NCBI GenBank assembly: GCA_963734025.1
Contig: CAVTFR010000015.1
Span: forward strand, 372,001 to 436,000
DNA: 64,000 nucleotides
Direction: 5' to 3'
Origin: JACVRW01 sp963734025
GTDB lineage: Bacteria; Actinomycetota; Thermoleophilia; Solirubrobacterales; Thermoleophilaceae
A model generated the notes under the pieces. The model ran no database searches, was not told the origin of the DNA, and saw only the letters and a list, made by a program, of their open reading frames with translations. The number at the start of each line of letters is the position of its first letter. The first letter of the stretch is position 1. Of the stretch, positions 33,449 through 41,049 are shown piece after piece. Both the position numbers and the translations under genes were made by a program.

Positions 33449-33703
33449 TCACAGAATGGGTTCGAGGTGGTGATTGGAAGGCCCCCCTGGGTTGCGAGGC
33501 GAGGACGCAGCGTGCGACCCCATGACACACGCCACGTCCTCCAGCCTTCGCTTCCGGGGCGAGGTTCCGGCAACTCCCCGGAGTTCTCTCCGAATGGACT
33601 GAGCGTTCATCCGGAGTTCCTGTGTGCGGACTGCTGGCCTCCTCGGGCTGTTTGCCGTTGGGCCTTCAGGGTTGCCTGTTCGCTTGCTTGGAAACCTTGC
33701 CAT
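33449..33703 (-). CDS. Possible basic 84-residue protein downstream of capsid gene
   Basis: The ATG lies three bases after the stop codon of the 71-residue gene (TGACCAATGG), so coupling is possible. The product, MARFPSKRTGNPEGPTANSP onward, is Arg/Ser/Pro-rich without clear domains. The opening resembles the disordered starts of some phage proteins. Another frame over the same bases also looks open, so this is weak. Confidence 0.3.
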   Translation of the reverse strand: MARFPSKRTGNPEGPTANSPRRPAVRTQELRMNAQSIRRELRGVAGTSPRKRRLEDVACVMGSHAASSPRNPGGPSNHHLEPIL

Positions 33704-33706
33704 TGG

Positions 33707-33922
33707 TCAGTCGTTCGGATACTCACCTCGGACGACTTGCTCCGGTGTAAACCCGTAGCCAACGGCCGTCATGTGGCCCTTGGGCTTTGGGGGAGGAGCG
33801 TCAACCAGCGTCGCTGCTTCCTCGGGTGTCAGCTTGACTCGCTGCTCGGGCGCGGTGCCCGCCGGGACGACGACGTAATCCCTTCCGAGGTAGTCCCGTC
33901 TCACGATGTCGTGCTTTGCCAC
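33707..33922 (-). CDS. Small protein following the capsid gene
   Basis: A 71-residue protein from a GTG: KHDIVRRDYLGRDYVVVPAG, then KLTPEEAATLVDAPPPKPKGHMTAVGYGFTPEQVVRGEY. It follows the capsid gene by 65 bases on the same strand, the place where phages often encode a head decoration, connector or assembly protein. No family recognised. Confidence 0.6.
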   Translation of the reverse strand: MAKHDIVRRDYLGRDYVVVPAGTAPEQRVKLTPEEAATLVDAPPPKPKGHMTAVGYGFTPEQVVRGEYPND

Positions 33923-33987
33923 GCGCTCGTTAGCCGGCGCGGGGCGTCCCAGTCAACCCAATGTCCGAATGCCTTGAACATCGCCGA

Positions 33988-34941
33988 TCACATCCCCGTT
34001 ACCTTCACCACGGACCGGGGCGCGGTGGTTGCGAGGGCGGCTCTTGTCTCCGCCAACAGCACCGAGATGTTCCGCACGAAGTGCGATTCGTGGCTGTTCG
34101 TAATCAGCACTTGGCTGTCCCGATACCAGACGGCGGCAGCGGAGGCCCAGTTAGCCACGAACGCCACGGCGGAGGGCGCTGAGGGTGAGGCCAGGATCGG
34201 TACGCCCCAGAGTCGCTGAACCCCTCCGTCTACCGTTAGCCCACCGGCAGGGGTGGCGGACGAAGCGATGGACTCAAAGGTGGTCGGCGTGACCACGATG
34301 GCTGACGCTTCCGTGTCGGCGTTCCTCAGCAACGTGATCGCTTTGAGAACCGCAAGGCTGTGCGTGTCGCTTGAGCGGGCCTGGGTCTGCCCCGCGTTCG
34401 TGTTCACGTCAGCGAGTAGCGCTGTCTCTAGCGCCTGCTGTGCGTCCTGAACCAAGCGGGTGTCCACAAGGGACCGCATCTCCGCCGAGTCCGAGATCGA
34501 GCGGCGGGTGATCGGAATGTAGCTCGCGAACGTCTGGGCCTGGGCCGAAACGATGGCGAAGCTGAGCGCACTTTCGGGCTTGGTCCCGGTGGTCGTGCTC
34601 GTGGCCTCGGGTGTGGACACCGAGACGGGGCTATACGTATCTTGGCGAGCGAAAGTAACGCTGTCGGATGACATCTCCCCAGAGCGCACCAGGTCGAGCA
34701 CCCGAAGGGGCCTAGCCGGGACCGCTGCCGGGTCACCCGACTCCGGTGTCAGGAACGGGCCTGCCGATGTGGTCCCGCTGGACCGGATGAGGGTCTTGAC
34801 CTCGTTCGCCCGGAGCGAGGCAATGTGAACGTCCTTGTCGGACGCGAAGGTCAGCCCGGTGTTGTCGGAGCCTCGGAGGTTGCGCTTGAGCTGCTTGAAC
34901 TCCGCGCTTCCTACGATCCGTTCGCCGAGCGTGGTCGCCAT
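33988..34941 (-). CDS. HK97-fold phage major capsid protein
   Basis: A 317-residue capsid protein from the ATG at 34941. The HK97 features follow in order: FLTPESGDPAAVPARPLRVLDLV (N-arm and E-loop region), KPESALSFAIVSAQAQTFASYIPITRRSISDS (spine helix region), LVQDAQQALETALL, then VDGGVQRLWGVPILASPSAPSAVAFV and a final NISVLLAETRAALATTAPRSVVKVTG. Codons upstream of this ATG in the same frame (GTQVKQDFTPAELAEYEREL) also look like a capsid N-arm but have no start codon. The gene directly follows the excisionase-like gene. No protease, portal or terminase is encoded nearby. Confidence 0.9.
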   Translation of the reverse strand: MATTLGERIVGSAEFKQLKRNLRGSDNTGLTFASDKDVHIASLRANEVKTLIRSSGTTSAGPFLTPESGDPAAVPARPLRVLDLVRSGEMSSDSVTFARQDTYSPVSVSTPEATSTTTGTKPESALSFAIVSAQAQTFASYIPITRRSISDSAEMRSLVDTRLVQDAQQALETALLADVNTNAGQTQARSSDTHSLAVLKAITLLRNADTEASAIVVTPTTFESIASSATPAGGLTVDGGVQRLWGVPILASPSAPSAVAFVANWASAAAVWYRDSQVLITNSHESHFVRNISVLLAETRAALATTAPRSVVKVTGM

Positions 34942-35044
34942 GGCGTGCCGCAGGTCGCGCTTGCGCTCAAGCTCCCGCTCATACTCGGCGAGTTCCGCCG
35001 GAGTGAAGTCTTGCTTGACCTGTGTTCCGTCGCCACTCGTGGCG

Positions 35045-35254
35045 TCATGCGTTCTTCTCCCGTTGATAAAGCCAGTTGTTCAGCTCGGCCGCGTCGATGC
35101 GGATGACCGAGCGGCCATGACCCAGCTTCACCGCCGGGATCTGTCCTTCTCGGATACGTCGTCGGACGGTCGGCTCCGAACAGCGCAGCCGCTCAGCAAC
35201 CTCCGCCACGGTCAGCAGCCCGCTCCCGTGTTCAGCACTGGTCACGACGTTCAT
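35045..35254 (-). CDS. xis: Excisionase-like helix-turn-helix (MerR-type HTH_17) protein
   Basis: A 69-residue protein: LLTVAEVAERLRCSEPTVRRRIREGQIPAVKLGHGRSVIRIDAAELNNWLYQREK. The winged-helix pattern with SEPTVRRRIREGQIPAVKLG is the HTH_17/excisionase type that directs DNA bending at attachment sites. The ATG at 35254 follows the tRNA end by about 120 bases. Its TGA overlaps an ATG (GCATGACG) that would open the capsid reading region except for a one-base frame difference. Confidence 0.85.
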   Translation of the reverse strand: MNVVTSAEHGSGLLTVAEVAERLRCSEPTVRRRIREGQIPAVKLGHGRSVIRIDAAELNNWLYQREKNA

Positions 35255-35290
35255 GGACCCAGTGTTGCGCGGCCCCTGTAACAGTTCGGG

Positions 35291-35315
35291 TGTTGCCCCA
35301 GGCGTTACCCCATAG
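35291..35315. promoter_or_regulatory. Candidate integrase arm-type site, right end
   Basis: TGTTGCCCCA, three bases, then GTTACCCCATAG, matching the left-end pair at 28227-28250. It lies between the excisionase-like start and attR, where arm-type sites of lambda-like integrases are expected. It may also overlap the promoter of the excisionase-capsid run. Confidence 0.5.
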
Positions 35316-35343
35316 CTGCCTGTTCGACGGCCCTCGAACATAG

Positions 35344-35366
35344 AAAACCCCGCCGTAGCGGGGCTT
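35344..35366 (-). terminator. Rho-independent terminator after the CAU tRNA gene
   Basis: A six-base stem CCCCGC / GCGGGG with a four-base loop. On the minus strand it is followed by TTTTCTA, eight bases past the tRNA 3' end. It lies inside the integrated element, so the element supplies the tRNA terminator after integration. Confidence 0.75.
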
Positions 35367-35373
35367 TCCATTG

Positions 35374-35416
35374 TGGGCCGGGCAGGAATCGAACCTGCGA
35401 CCGATGGATTATGAGT
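35374..35416. repeat. Right attachment site (attR) inside the tRNA gene
   Basis: The second copy of the 43-base direct repeat, identical to 28089-28131. It covers the tRNA from anticodon loop to discriminator base, the usual target of tyrosine integrases. Confidence 0.93.
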
Positions 35417-35446
35417 CCACTGCTCTGACCGCTGAGCTACCGGCCC
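35374..35446 (-). tRNA. tRNA with CAU anticodon (elongator Met or Ile2)
   Basis: The minus strand folds as a 73-base cloverleaf: acceptor GGGCCGG with CCGGCCC, D-arm GCTCAGCGGTCAGAGC, anticodon arm TGGACTCATAATCCA with CAT in the loop, T-arm GCAGGTTCGATTCCTGC, discriminator A. CCA is not encoded. The acceptor is fully paired, so it is not an initiator. It serves as integration site of the element. Confidence 0.95.
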
Positions 35447-35540
35447 GTCGGGTGGATCCTAGGGCCAGCGTCCGCGGGCTAACACCGCGAAGCGAGCGGT
35501 CGATAAAGGGTCTACCGGGCATGACCCGCCCGGCCCAGCG

Positions 35541-36479
35541 ATGGATTGGCGCCCGCTTCGCATCCTGCTTCCGCTCGCCGCGCTTGTCGTGGTCGCGGGC
35601 GGCTGCGCGCAGCCGGGCGTCTCGACGAAGCCGCGTGCCGAGATCTCGCAGACGAGCGGGGACTTCTCGATCTCCAACTCGCGCAGCGGGCAGGCCATCT
35701 TCCGTGCCGACGGCCTGGCCCCGGGCGGCACGGTCAGCGGCACCGTCGAGCTGACGAACACCGGCCGGCTGCCCGGCGAGCTCGGCATCGAGCAGGCCGA
35801 CGTCCGCGACCGGCCGGGTCGTAACGGCGGCATGCTCTCGCAGGCGGTCGAGCTCGCGGTCCAGGATGTATCGAACCCGAGCGACGAGATCACCATGTTC
35901 GCCGGCCGCCTCGGCGAGCTGCACGAGCGGAAGCTCGGGTCGATCGCGCCGGGCCAGGCACGCCGTTATCGATTCACCGCGACGCTTCCCGACCGCGGTG
36001 CCCCGCCCAGCTTCGCGACGGGCGACAACGCATACATCGGCTCGGCGCTGTCGGTTCGCTACACGTGGCGCGCGAGCGCTGCCGAGCCCGCTCCTCCGAC
36101 GGTGCTCGCGGCCGCCCCGCGCGTGACCTACCGGGTCGTGCTGAAGAGGCTGCTGCGGCGCGGACGGCTCGACTTCGTCGCCCGCTGCAACCGGCCCTGT
36201 CGGCTCACCGGTTGGGCCAAGCTGCCGAAGGCCGCGCGCGCGAAGAAGGCGACGAAGACCCGCCGCCGCGCCGTCACCGTCCGTACCGCCAACAAGCGCG
36301 TGCGGATCAAGATCAAGGTCGCGAAGCGAAGCAGGCGCGCGCTCGTGAGCCGCGTGCGCCGCAATGGCAAGGCCACGTTGCGCGCCTACCTCACGGTGAG
36401 CGCGTCGGGTGCGAAGTCGCGGACGCTCAGCAGGCGCGTGACGGTGCGCCGCCGCCCGGCGACGCGCCGGGCGCGCTAG
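35541..36479 (+). CDS. Exported lipoprotein with TasA/camelysin-like domain and basic tail
   Basis: A 312-residue lipoprotein: LRILLPLAALVVVAGGCAQP with lipobox VAGGC at about residues 18-22. Residues ~40-180 resemble camelysin/TasA-type beta domains (SGQAIFRADGLAPGGTVSGTVELTNTG, GQARRYRFTATLP). The last ~120 residues are strongly basic (RAKKATKTRRRAVTV, KRVRIKIKVAKRS), with a Cys pair in ARCNRPCRLTGW. Such basic C-terminal domains are frequent in exported proteins of this group. Function unknown, possibly cell-wall or matrix associated. It converges with the next gene with a four-base overlap. Confidence 0.8.
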   Translation: MDWRPLRILLPLAALVVVAGGCAQPGVSTKPRAEISQTSGDFSISNSRSGQAIFRADGLAPGGTVSGTVELTNTGRLPGELGIEQADVRDRPGRNGGMLSQAVELAVQDVSNPSDEITMFAGRLGELHERKLGSIAPGQARRYRFTATLPDRGAPPSFATGDNAYIGSALSVRYTWRASAAEPAPPTVLAAAPRVTYRVVLKRLLRRGRLDFVARCNRPCRLTGWAKLPKAARAKKATKTRRRAVTVRTANKRVRIKIKVAKRSRRALVSRVRRNGKATLRAYLTVSASGAKSRTLSRRVTVRRRPATRRAR

Positions 36480-37456
36480 CTGCCCTGGGCGCGCTTCAGC
36501 GCCGACTGCAACTCGCCGGCGCTGAACGCGCCCTCGAGCCGCGCGGCGACATTGCCCTTGCCGTCTACCGCGAACAGCCAGGGCTCGGTCCGCAGGTTGT
36601 AGGCGTTCAGCTGCGGCCGCAGGCCCTTCGCGATGTCGTTGTCGCGGAAGACCTCCATGTGGATGAACTCGACGTCGTCGCCGCCCTCGGCCTTCACCTG
36701 CTCTGCGATGTCGACCACCGGTCCGCACACCCGGCTCTGGCAGAGCTGCGGCGTCGCGAACAGCAGTGCCACCGGCTTCTTGCCGACCACGTCCGCGAAG
36801 TCGTTCTGATGCATCGAGGAGGGCGGGATGCGGGTGTCGATCGAGGCGAGATCGCCACCGACCTCGGCCTCGGTGGGCGTATGGATGCGCGGCGCCGGGT
36901 CGCCGCTCGAGGGGATCGCGTCGTCGGCAGCCCTCACGACCTGCAGCCCGGGTGCGGCCGAGGTCGCGGCGACGAGCCGGTCATCGAGGCGAGCGATGCC
37001 GAGCACGTCGTATTGGCCCGCCTTCTTGAACGGAATGTCGGCGACGTACACGGACTTCGCGGCGTTCGGGTCGGTCGCCGTCTGGCGGCTCTGGAACTGC
37101 GGCTTCACGTCGAGCGATTCGTAGCGCGCCGGGTACGGGCCGCTCGCCGGCCCGCCGCCCGCGGGCGCCACGTAGACGGCGACCGCCGCGTCCGCGATCT
37201 GCGCACGCGAGCGGTCGAAGAGACCGAACCCGAAGCGGTTGTCGCCCGTCGTCAGCTGGGAGACCGACGGAGCGAGGACAGGCCCGCCCTGGCCGAGCTC
37301 GGAGCCGAGGTCCGCGAGCGTCTTGCCCTGCGCGCTCGGGAAGTCCTCCGGCTGCGCCACGGGGGGCGGCCGGTCGGCGGACTCGTCGTCGCCTCCCCCA
37401 CAGCCGGCAAGGAGGGCGCACGCGAGCAGAGCAACTGCGATCAGGAGCCGGCTCAC
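36476..37456 (-). CDS. Thioredoxin-fold lipoprotein
   Basis: A 326-residue lipoprotein. The lipobox is LLAGC near residues 15-19, followed by a Gly/Asp linker. Residues ~40-190 form a beta-sandwich-like region (YVAPAGGGPASGPYPARYES). The C-terminal part is thioredoxin-like: KPVALLFATPQLCQSRVCGPVVDIAEQV, with Cys-X4-Cys in place of the usual CxxC, then AYNLRTEPWLFAVDGKGNVAARLEG. The Cys arrangement resembles redoxin-like exported proteins. Role unknown; it may shuttle electrons or copper outside the membrane. Confidence 0.85.
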   Translation of the reverse strand: MSRLLIAVALLACALLAGCGGGDDESADRPPPVAQPEDFPSAQGKTLADLGSELGQGGPVLAPSVSQLTTGDNRFGFGLFDRSRAQIADAAVAVYVAPAGGGPASGPYPARYESLDVKPQFQSRQTATDPNAAKSVYVADIPFKKAGQYDVLGIARLDDRLVAATSAAPGLQVVRAADDAIPSSGDPAPRIHTPTEAEVGGDLASIDTRIPPSSMHQNDFADVVGKKPVALLFATPQLCQSRVCGPVVDIAEQVKAEGGDDVEFIHMEVFRDNDIAKGLRPQLNAYNLRTEPWLFAVDGKGNVAARLEGAFSAGELQSALKRAQGS

Positions 37457-37532
37457 AGGGCAGAGAAGGGTACGAGACGACCCGGCGGGCTGGGCGCTTC
37501 CTTAACGGAGCGTTCGCATAGGGTTCCGCGCC

Positions 37533-38255
37533 ATGGAGCGCGCGGCACTGATCACCGGGGGCTCGAGCGGAATCGGCCTCGCGATCGCCCGGATGCTCGG
37601 CGAGGAGGGATACCGGCTGACCTTGTCGGCGCGGCGGCCGGACAAGCTCGAGGCCGCCGCCGACACGCTGCGCGAGCAGGGCCTCGACGTGCTCTCGATC
37701 CCGGCCAACATCACCGAGGAGGAGGCGATCAGGGATGTCGTCTCGAAGCACCGGGAGCGCTGGGGGCGCCTCGACGTGCTCATCAACAACGCCGGCCTCG
37801 GCATCGGGTCCCCGGTGGCGGAGACCGAGACGAAGAAGCTCGACCTCCAGCTCGACGTGAACCTGCGCGCCGTCTATCTCGTCGCGCGGGAGTCGATCCC
37901 GATGCTGAAGGAAGCAGGCGCCGAGCACGGCAAGGCGCTGATGGTCAACACCGCGTCGATCGCGGGCAAGCGCGGCCAGGGCTTCCTCGCTGCGTACTCG
38001 GCCACCAAGTTCGGAGTCGTCGGCCTGAGCCAGGGACTGCACAAGGAGCTCGGGGGCGACGGCATTCAGGTCACCGCCCTCTGCCCGGCGTTCGTGGCCA
38101 CCCCGATGACCGACTGGATCGAGGGCCAGGTTCCGAAGGACGAGATGATCCAGCCGGAGGACATCGCCGAGTCCGTCCGCTTCCTGCTGCACGTCTCGCC
38201 GGCGTGCATCGTGCCGGAGATCCAGTTCCTCCGGCGCGGCGAGGCCCAGCTCTAG
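37533..38255 (+). CDS. Short-chain dehydrogenase/reductase
   Basis: A 240-residue SDR with the NAD(P)-binding motif TGGSSGIG at 8-15, NNAG near 86-89, Ser in NTASIAGKRG near 137, and the catalytic YSATK near 151-155. SARRPDK after strand 2 suggests NADP preference. The ATG is eight bases after TAGGGT, compatible with a leaderless start. Substrate unknown. It converges with the next gene, overlapping four bases. Confidence 0.94.
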   Translation: MERAALITGGSSGIGLAIARMLGEEGYRLTLSARRPDKLEAAADTLREQGLDVLSIPANITEEEAIRDVVSKHRERWGRLDVLINNAGLGIGSPVAETETKKLDLQLDVNLRAVYLVARESIPMLKEAGAEHGKALMVNTASIAGKRGQGFLAAYSATKFGVVGLSQGLHKELGGDGIQVTALCPAFVATPMTDWIEGQVPKDEMIQPEDIAESVRFLLHVSPACIVPEIQFLRRGEAQL

Positions 38256-38740
38256 ACGCGCTCGAGCTCGGGCTCGGCCGCGCCGGCCTCGTCGATCTCG
38301 GCCAGCGCACGCTCGTACTCGTCGAGCCGGCGGAACGGGCGCAGCCACGCCCAACCAGCCCGGCCGCGGAGCTCGGCGGCGCGGTCGCGCTCGCCCGTGG
38401 GTCGGCGCGGCGGCCGCGTCCGCTCCAGCACGGGCGTCTCGTCCAGCAGGATGCTCGCCTCGAGCATCGCGCGCAGCGTGTTCAGCTCGCGCTCGCTCGC
38501 CGGGCGCGCGACCCTGCGCGCATCCGTGTAGCGGTCCCACGCCCGCGCAAAGCCGGCCAGGCTCGTGCGGCCGCCGTTGCGGTGCGCGGCCAGCATCGGG
38601 CAGATCCCGCCGCGGCTGTCGGTGTAGGCGCCGACGATGATCCGGTTCGCCTCCACCCCGGTCAGCATCGCTTTGCGCGTGCGGAGCGGCAGGCAGTCGA
38701 TGGCGAGCCTCAGGTCGCGAGCCGGCCGGCGGCGTCTCAT
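38252..38740 (-). CDS. Conserved hypothetical protein (162 residues)
   Basis: Starts RRRRPARDLRLAIDCLPLRT, followed by AMLTGVEANRIIVGAYTDSRGGICPMLAAHRNGGRTSLAGFARAWDRY. The C-terminal half is charged and helical (WAWLRPFRRLDEYERALAEIDEA). I associate this sequence type with Thermoleophilia but know no function. The ATG at 38740 has GAGGAGG seven bases upstream. A much longer open frame covers the antisense of the next gene and is not supported. Confidence 0.82.
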   Translation of the reverse strand: MRRRRPARDLRLAIDCLPLRTRKAMLTGVEANRIIVGAYTDSRGGICPMLAAHRNGGRTSLAGFARAWDRYTDARRVARPASERELNTLRAMLEASILLDETPVLERTRPPRRPTGERDRAAELRGRAGWAWLRPFRRLDEYERALAEIDEAGAAEPELERV

Positions 38741-38809
38741 CTGCCTCCTCACGGCTTCCGTAGGATGGCCGTCGCTCATGGAGGGGGCAAGCGGCGAAAG
38801 GACACGTGC

Positions 38810-39844
38810 ATGCGCCTCGGCCTGAACGTCGGGTACTGGGGCCTGGGGCTCAGCTCGGCGGAGCAGCTCGAGCTGGTCCAGGCTGCCGAGGATGCCGGAT
38901 TCGAATCGGTCTGGGTCGCAGAGGCGTACGGCTCTGACGCGGCCACCGTGCTCGCATGGCTCGCCGCGCAGACCGAGCGGATCAAGCTCGGGGCGGGGAT
39001 CTTCCAGATGCCGGCGCGCTCTCCCGCGATGACGGCCATGACCGCGGCCACGCTCGACCAGCTCTCGAACGGGCGCATGCTGATCGGCATCGGCTCGTCG
39101 GGACCGCAGGTGGCGGAGGGCTGGCACGGGCAGCGCTTCGCGAAGCAGCTCCTGCGGACGCGCGAGTACGTCGAGATCGTGCGCAAGGCGCTCACGCGCG
39201 AGCGGCTCAGCTACGACGGCGAGTACTACACGCTGCCCCTCCCCGACGGCCCCGGCAAGGCGCTCAAGCTGACGATCGCCCCGGTCCAGGAGCGGATCCC
39301 CGTCTATCTCGCGTCGATCGGTCCCAAGAACGTCCAGCTGACCGGCGAGATCGCCGACGGCTGGCTGCCGATCTTCTTCTCGCCCGAGCACGTCGGCGAC
39401 TCGCGTTCGCTGCTCGAGGAGGGTGCGGCGCGGGTGGGGCGCACGCTCGACGGCTCCTTCGACATAGCGCCGACCGTCAACGTATGCATCGACGACGACG
39501 TCGATCGCGCGCGCGACCAGATGCGTCACTTCATCGCGCTCTACGTCGGCGGGATGGGCTCGCGCGAACGCAACTTCTACAACACGCTCGTCCAGCGCTA
39601 TGGGTTCGCCGACGCGGCCAAGGAGGTCCAGGACCTCTACCTCGACGGCAAGAAGAACGAGGCGGCCGCGGCGGTCCCGGCCGAGCTGATCGACCTGATC
39701 ACGCTCGCCGGCCCGAGGGACCGGGTACGCGAGCGGCTGGACGTCTACCGCGACGCCGGGGTGGGGACCATGATCGTCAGCACCGTCTCCTTCGACGTCG
39801 AGCACAGCGCGGGGATGATTCGCGAGCTCGCGGAGATGCTCTGA
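38810..39844 (+). CDS. LLM class F420-dependent oxidoreductase
   Basis: A 344-residue luciferase-like TIM-barrel protein: MRLGLNVGYWGLGLSSAEQ, DAGFESVWVAEAYGSDAAT, then KLGAGIFQMPARSPAMTAMTAATLDQLSNGRMLIGIGSSGPQVAEGWHGQ and GEIADGWLPIFFSPEH. These match F420-using dehydrogenases of actinobacteria. Start chosen at 38810 with AAAGGA upstream; the huge in-frame extension upstream is not coding. The following glycosyltransferase frame begins at its stop codon. Confidence 0.94.
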   Translation: MRLGLNVGYWGLGLSSAEQLELVQAAEDAGFESVWVAEAYGSDAATVLAWLAAQTERIKLGAGIFQMPARSPAMTAMTAATLDQLSNGRMLIGIGSSGPQVAEGWHGQRFAKQLLRTREYVEIVRKALTRERLSYDGEYYTLPLPDGPGKALKLTIAPVQERIPVYLASIGPKNVQLTGEIADGWLPIFFSPEHVGDSRSLLEEGAARVGRTLDGSFDIAPTVNVCIDDDVDRARDQMRHFIALYVGGMGSRERNFYNTLVQRYGFADAAKEVQDLYLDGKKNEAAAAVPAELIDLITLAGPRDRVRERLDVYRDAGVGTMIVSTVSFDVEHSAGMIRELAEML

Positions 39845-41049
39845 GCGGGGGCCGGCGCCGCTTCCTGCTCGCCGCCTTCGGCGACCCCGGGCACGCCTTT
39901 CCGGCGATCGCGCTGGGCGCCGAGCTCGCGCGCCGCGGGCACGACGTCACGCTCGAGACCTGGAGCCGCTGGCGCGAGCACGTCGAGCGCGAGGGCATCG
40001 GCTTCGCCGCGGCGCCTGAGTACCAGGTCTTCCCCACCCGCGAGCGGCCGCTCAAGCCGTACGCGGCCGCGGTCAAGGCATCGGCGGTCACACGCGAGCT
40101 GATCCGGGGCGTCGAGCCCGAGGTGGTGGTCGCCGACATCCTCACGGTCGCCGCTGCGCTCGCGGCTGAGCTCGAGGGGCGTCGGTGGGCGACGCTCGTG
40201 CCTCACGTCCTGCCGACGGGTGAGCCGGGCTTTCCCGTCTACGCGGTTGGAGCCGTCTACCCGCGGACGGCCGCCGGCCGCCGCATGTGGACGCTCACCC
40301 GGCCGCTCCTCATGCGCGGCGAGGAGCAGGGCCGCCGCGAGCTGAACGGAGCCCGCGCTCGGGTGGGCTTGCCGCCGCTCGAGCACGTGCACGGCGGCAT
40401 CTCTCGCCAGCTCGCGATCGTGGCGACCTTCCCCCAGCTCGAGTACCCCCGCCGCAGGCCCACGCCCGGGGTGCGGGTGACCGGCCCGCTCCTCTGGGAA
40501 CAGCCCTACGACGACGTCGAGCTGCCGCCCGGCGACGACCCGCTCGTGATGGTGGCGCCGAGCACCTCGCAGGATCCCGACGGGCGGCTCCTGCGCGCGT
40601 CACTCGAGGGGCTCGCCCGGGAGCCCGTGCGGGTGCTCGCGAGCACGAACCGGCGCGCGCCGGCCGAGGCGCTGCCGCTGCCGGCGAACGCGCGGCTCGT
40701 CGACTGGGTCTCCTACTCGCGCACGATGCCGCGCTGCGCCGCGGTCGTGTGCCACGCCGGCCACGGGACGATCGCGCTTGCTCTCGCCAGCGGCGTCCCC
40801 GTCGTCGCCTGCCCGCACGCCGGCGACATGGCAGAGACGAGCGCGCGCATCCGCTGGGCGGGGGCAGGGGTGTCGCTCCCGCGCCGCTTCCACACCGCGC
40901 GCGGCGTCCGGCTCGCGGTCAGGCGGCTGCTCGCCGACCCGGAGTACACGCAGCGTGCGCGCGAGCTCGCCGCCTGGTCCAAGCGCCACGACGGCGCGGC
41001 GGCCGCCGCGGATGCCGTCGAGGAGCTCGGCGGCGTTATGCGCCGGTGA
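39841..41049 (+). CDS. UGT/MGT-type glycosyltransferase
   Basis: About 402 residues of a GT-B glycosyltransferase. The N-domain starts FLLAAFGDPGHAFPAIALGAEL and the C-domain has the nucleotide-sugar loop VVCHAGHGTIALALASGVPVVACPHAGDMAETSARI. These are UGT/macrolide GT features. There is no ATG, GTG or TTG between the conserved start and the LLM gene; the only candidate is a CTG at 39841 that overlaps the LLM stop (CTGA), which suggests translational coupling with a rare start codon. Acceptor unknown. The final codons contain the box shared with the moxR promoter region. Confidence 0.88.
   Translation: MSGGRRRFLLAAFGDPGHAFPAIALGAELARRGHDVTLETWSRWREHVEREGIGFAAAPEYQVFPTRERPLKPYAAAVKASAVTRELIRGVEPEVVVADILTVAAALAAELEGRRWATLVPHVLPTGEPGFPVYAVGAVYPRTAAGRRMWTLTRPLLMRGEEQGRRELNGARARVGLPPLEHVHGGISRQLAIVATFPQLEYPRRRPTPGVRVTGPLLWEQPYDDVELPPGDDPLVMVAPSTSQDPDGRLLRASLEGLAREPVRVLASTNRRAPAEALPLPANARLVDWVSYSRTMPRCAAVVCHAGHGTIALALASGVPVVACPHAGDMAETSARIRWAGAGVSLPRRFHTARGVRLAVRRLLADPEYTQRARELAAWSKRHDGAAAAADAVEELGGVMRR

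Larger units (their letters stand above)
28089..35416. mobile_element. tRNA-integrated element with tyrosine integrase and lone HK97 capsid gene
   Basis: Two identical 43-base direct repeats bound the element (28089-28131 and 35374-35416). The right copy is the 3' part of an intact CAU-anticodon tRNA gene, so integration kept the tRNA functional. Unit length is 7,285 bases. The integrase gene begins at the left repeat. Most of the rest is a minus-strand run: excisionase-like protein, HK97 major capsid protein, small proteins, zinc fingers and two RTX-like exported proteins. A small plus-strand group sits at 30135-30913. GC content is visibly lower than in flanking chromosome. I find no terminase, portal, protease, tail or replication gene. 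It could be a capsid-encoding satellite-type island or a decayed prophage. Confidence 0.9.

Noticed and set aside
36065..38809. Upstream extension of the LLM oxidoreductase frame (would make a 1259-residue protein)
   Set aside because: It runs through the lipoprotein and SDR genes in another frame, is Arg-rich and has no family similarity. The conserved LLM start at 38810 has its own ribosome site.
38741..39805. N-terminal extension of the minus-strand gene at 38252-38740
   Set aside because: It is antisense to the LLM gene; the conserved part begins at the ATG at 38740 with GAGGAGG upstream.
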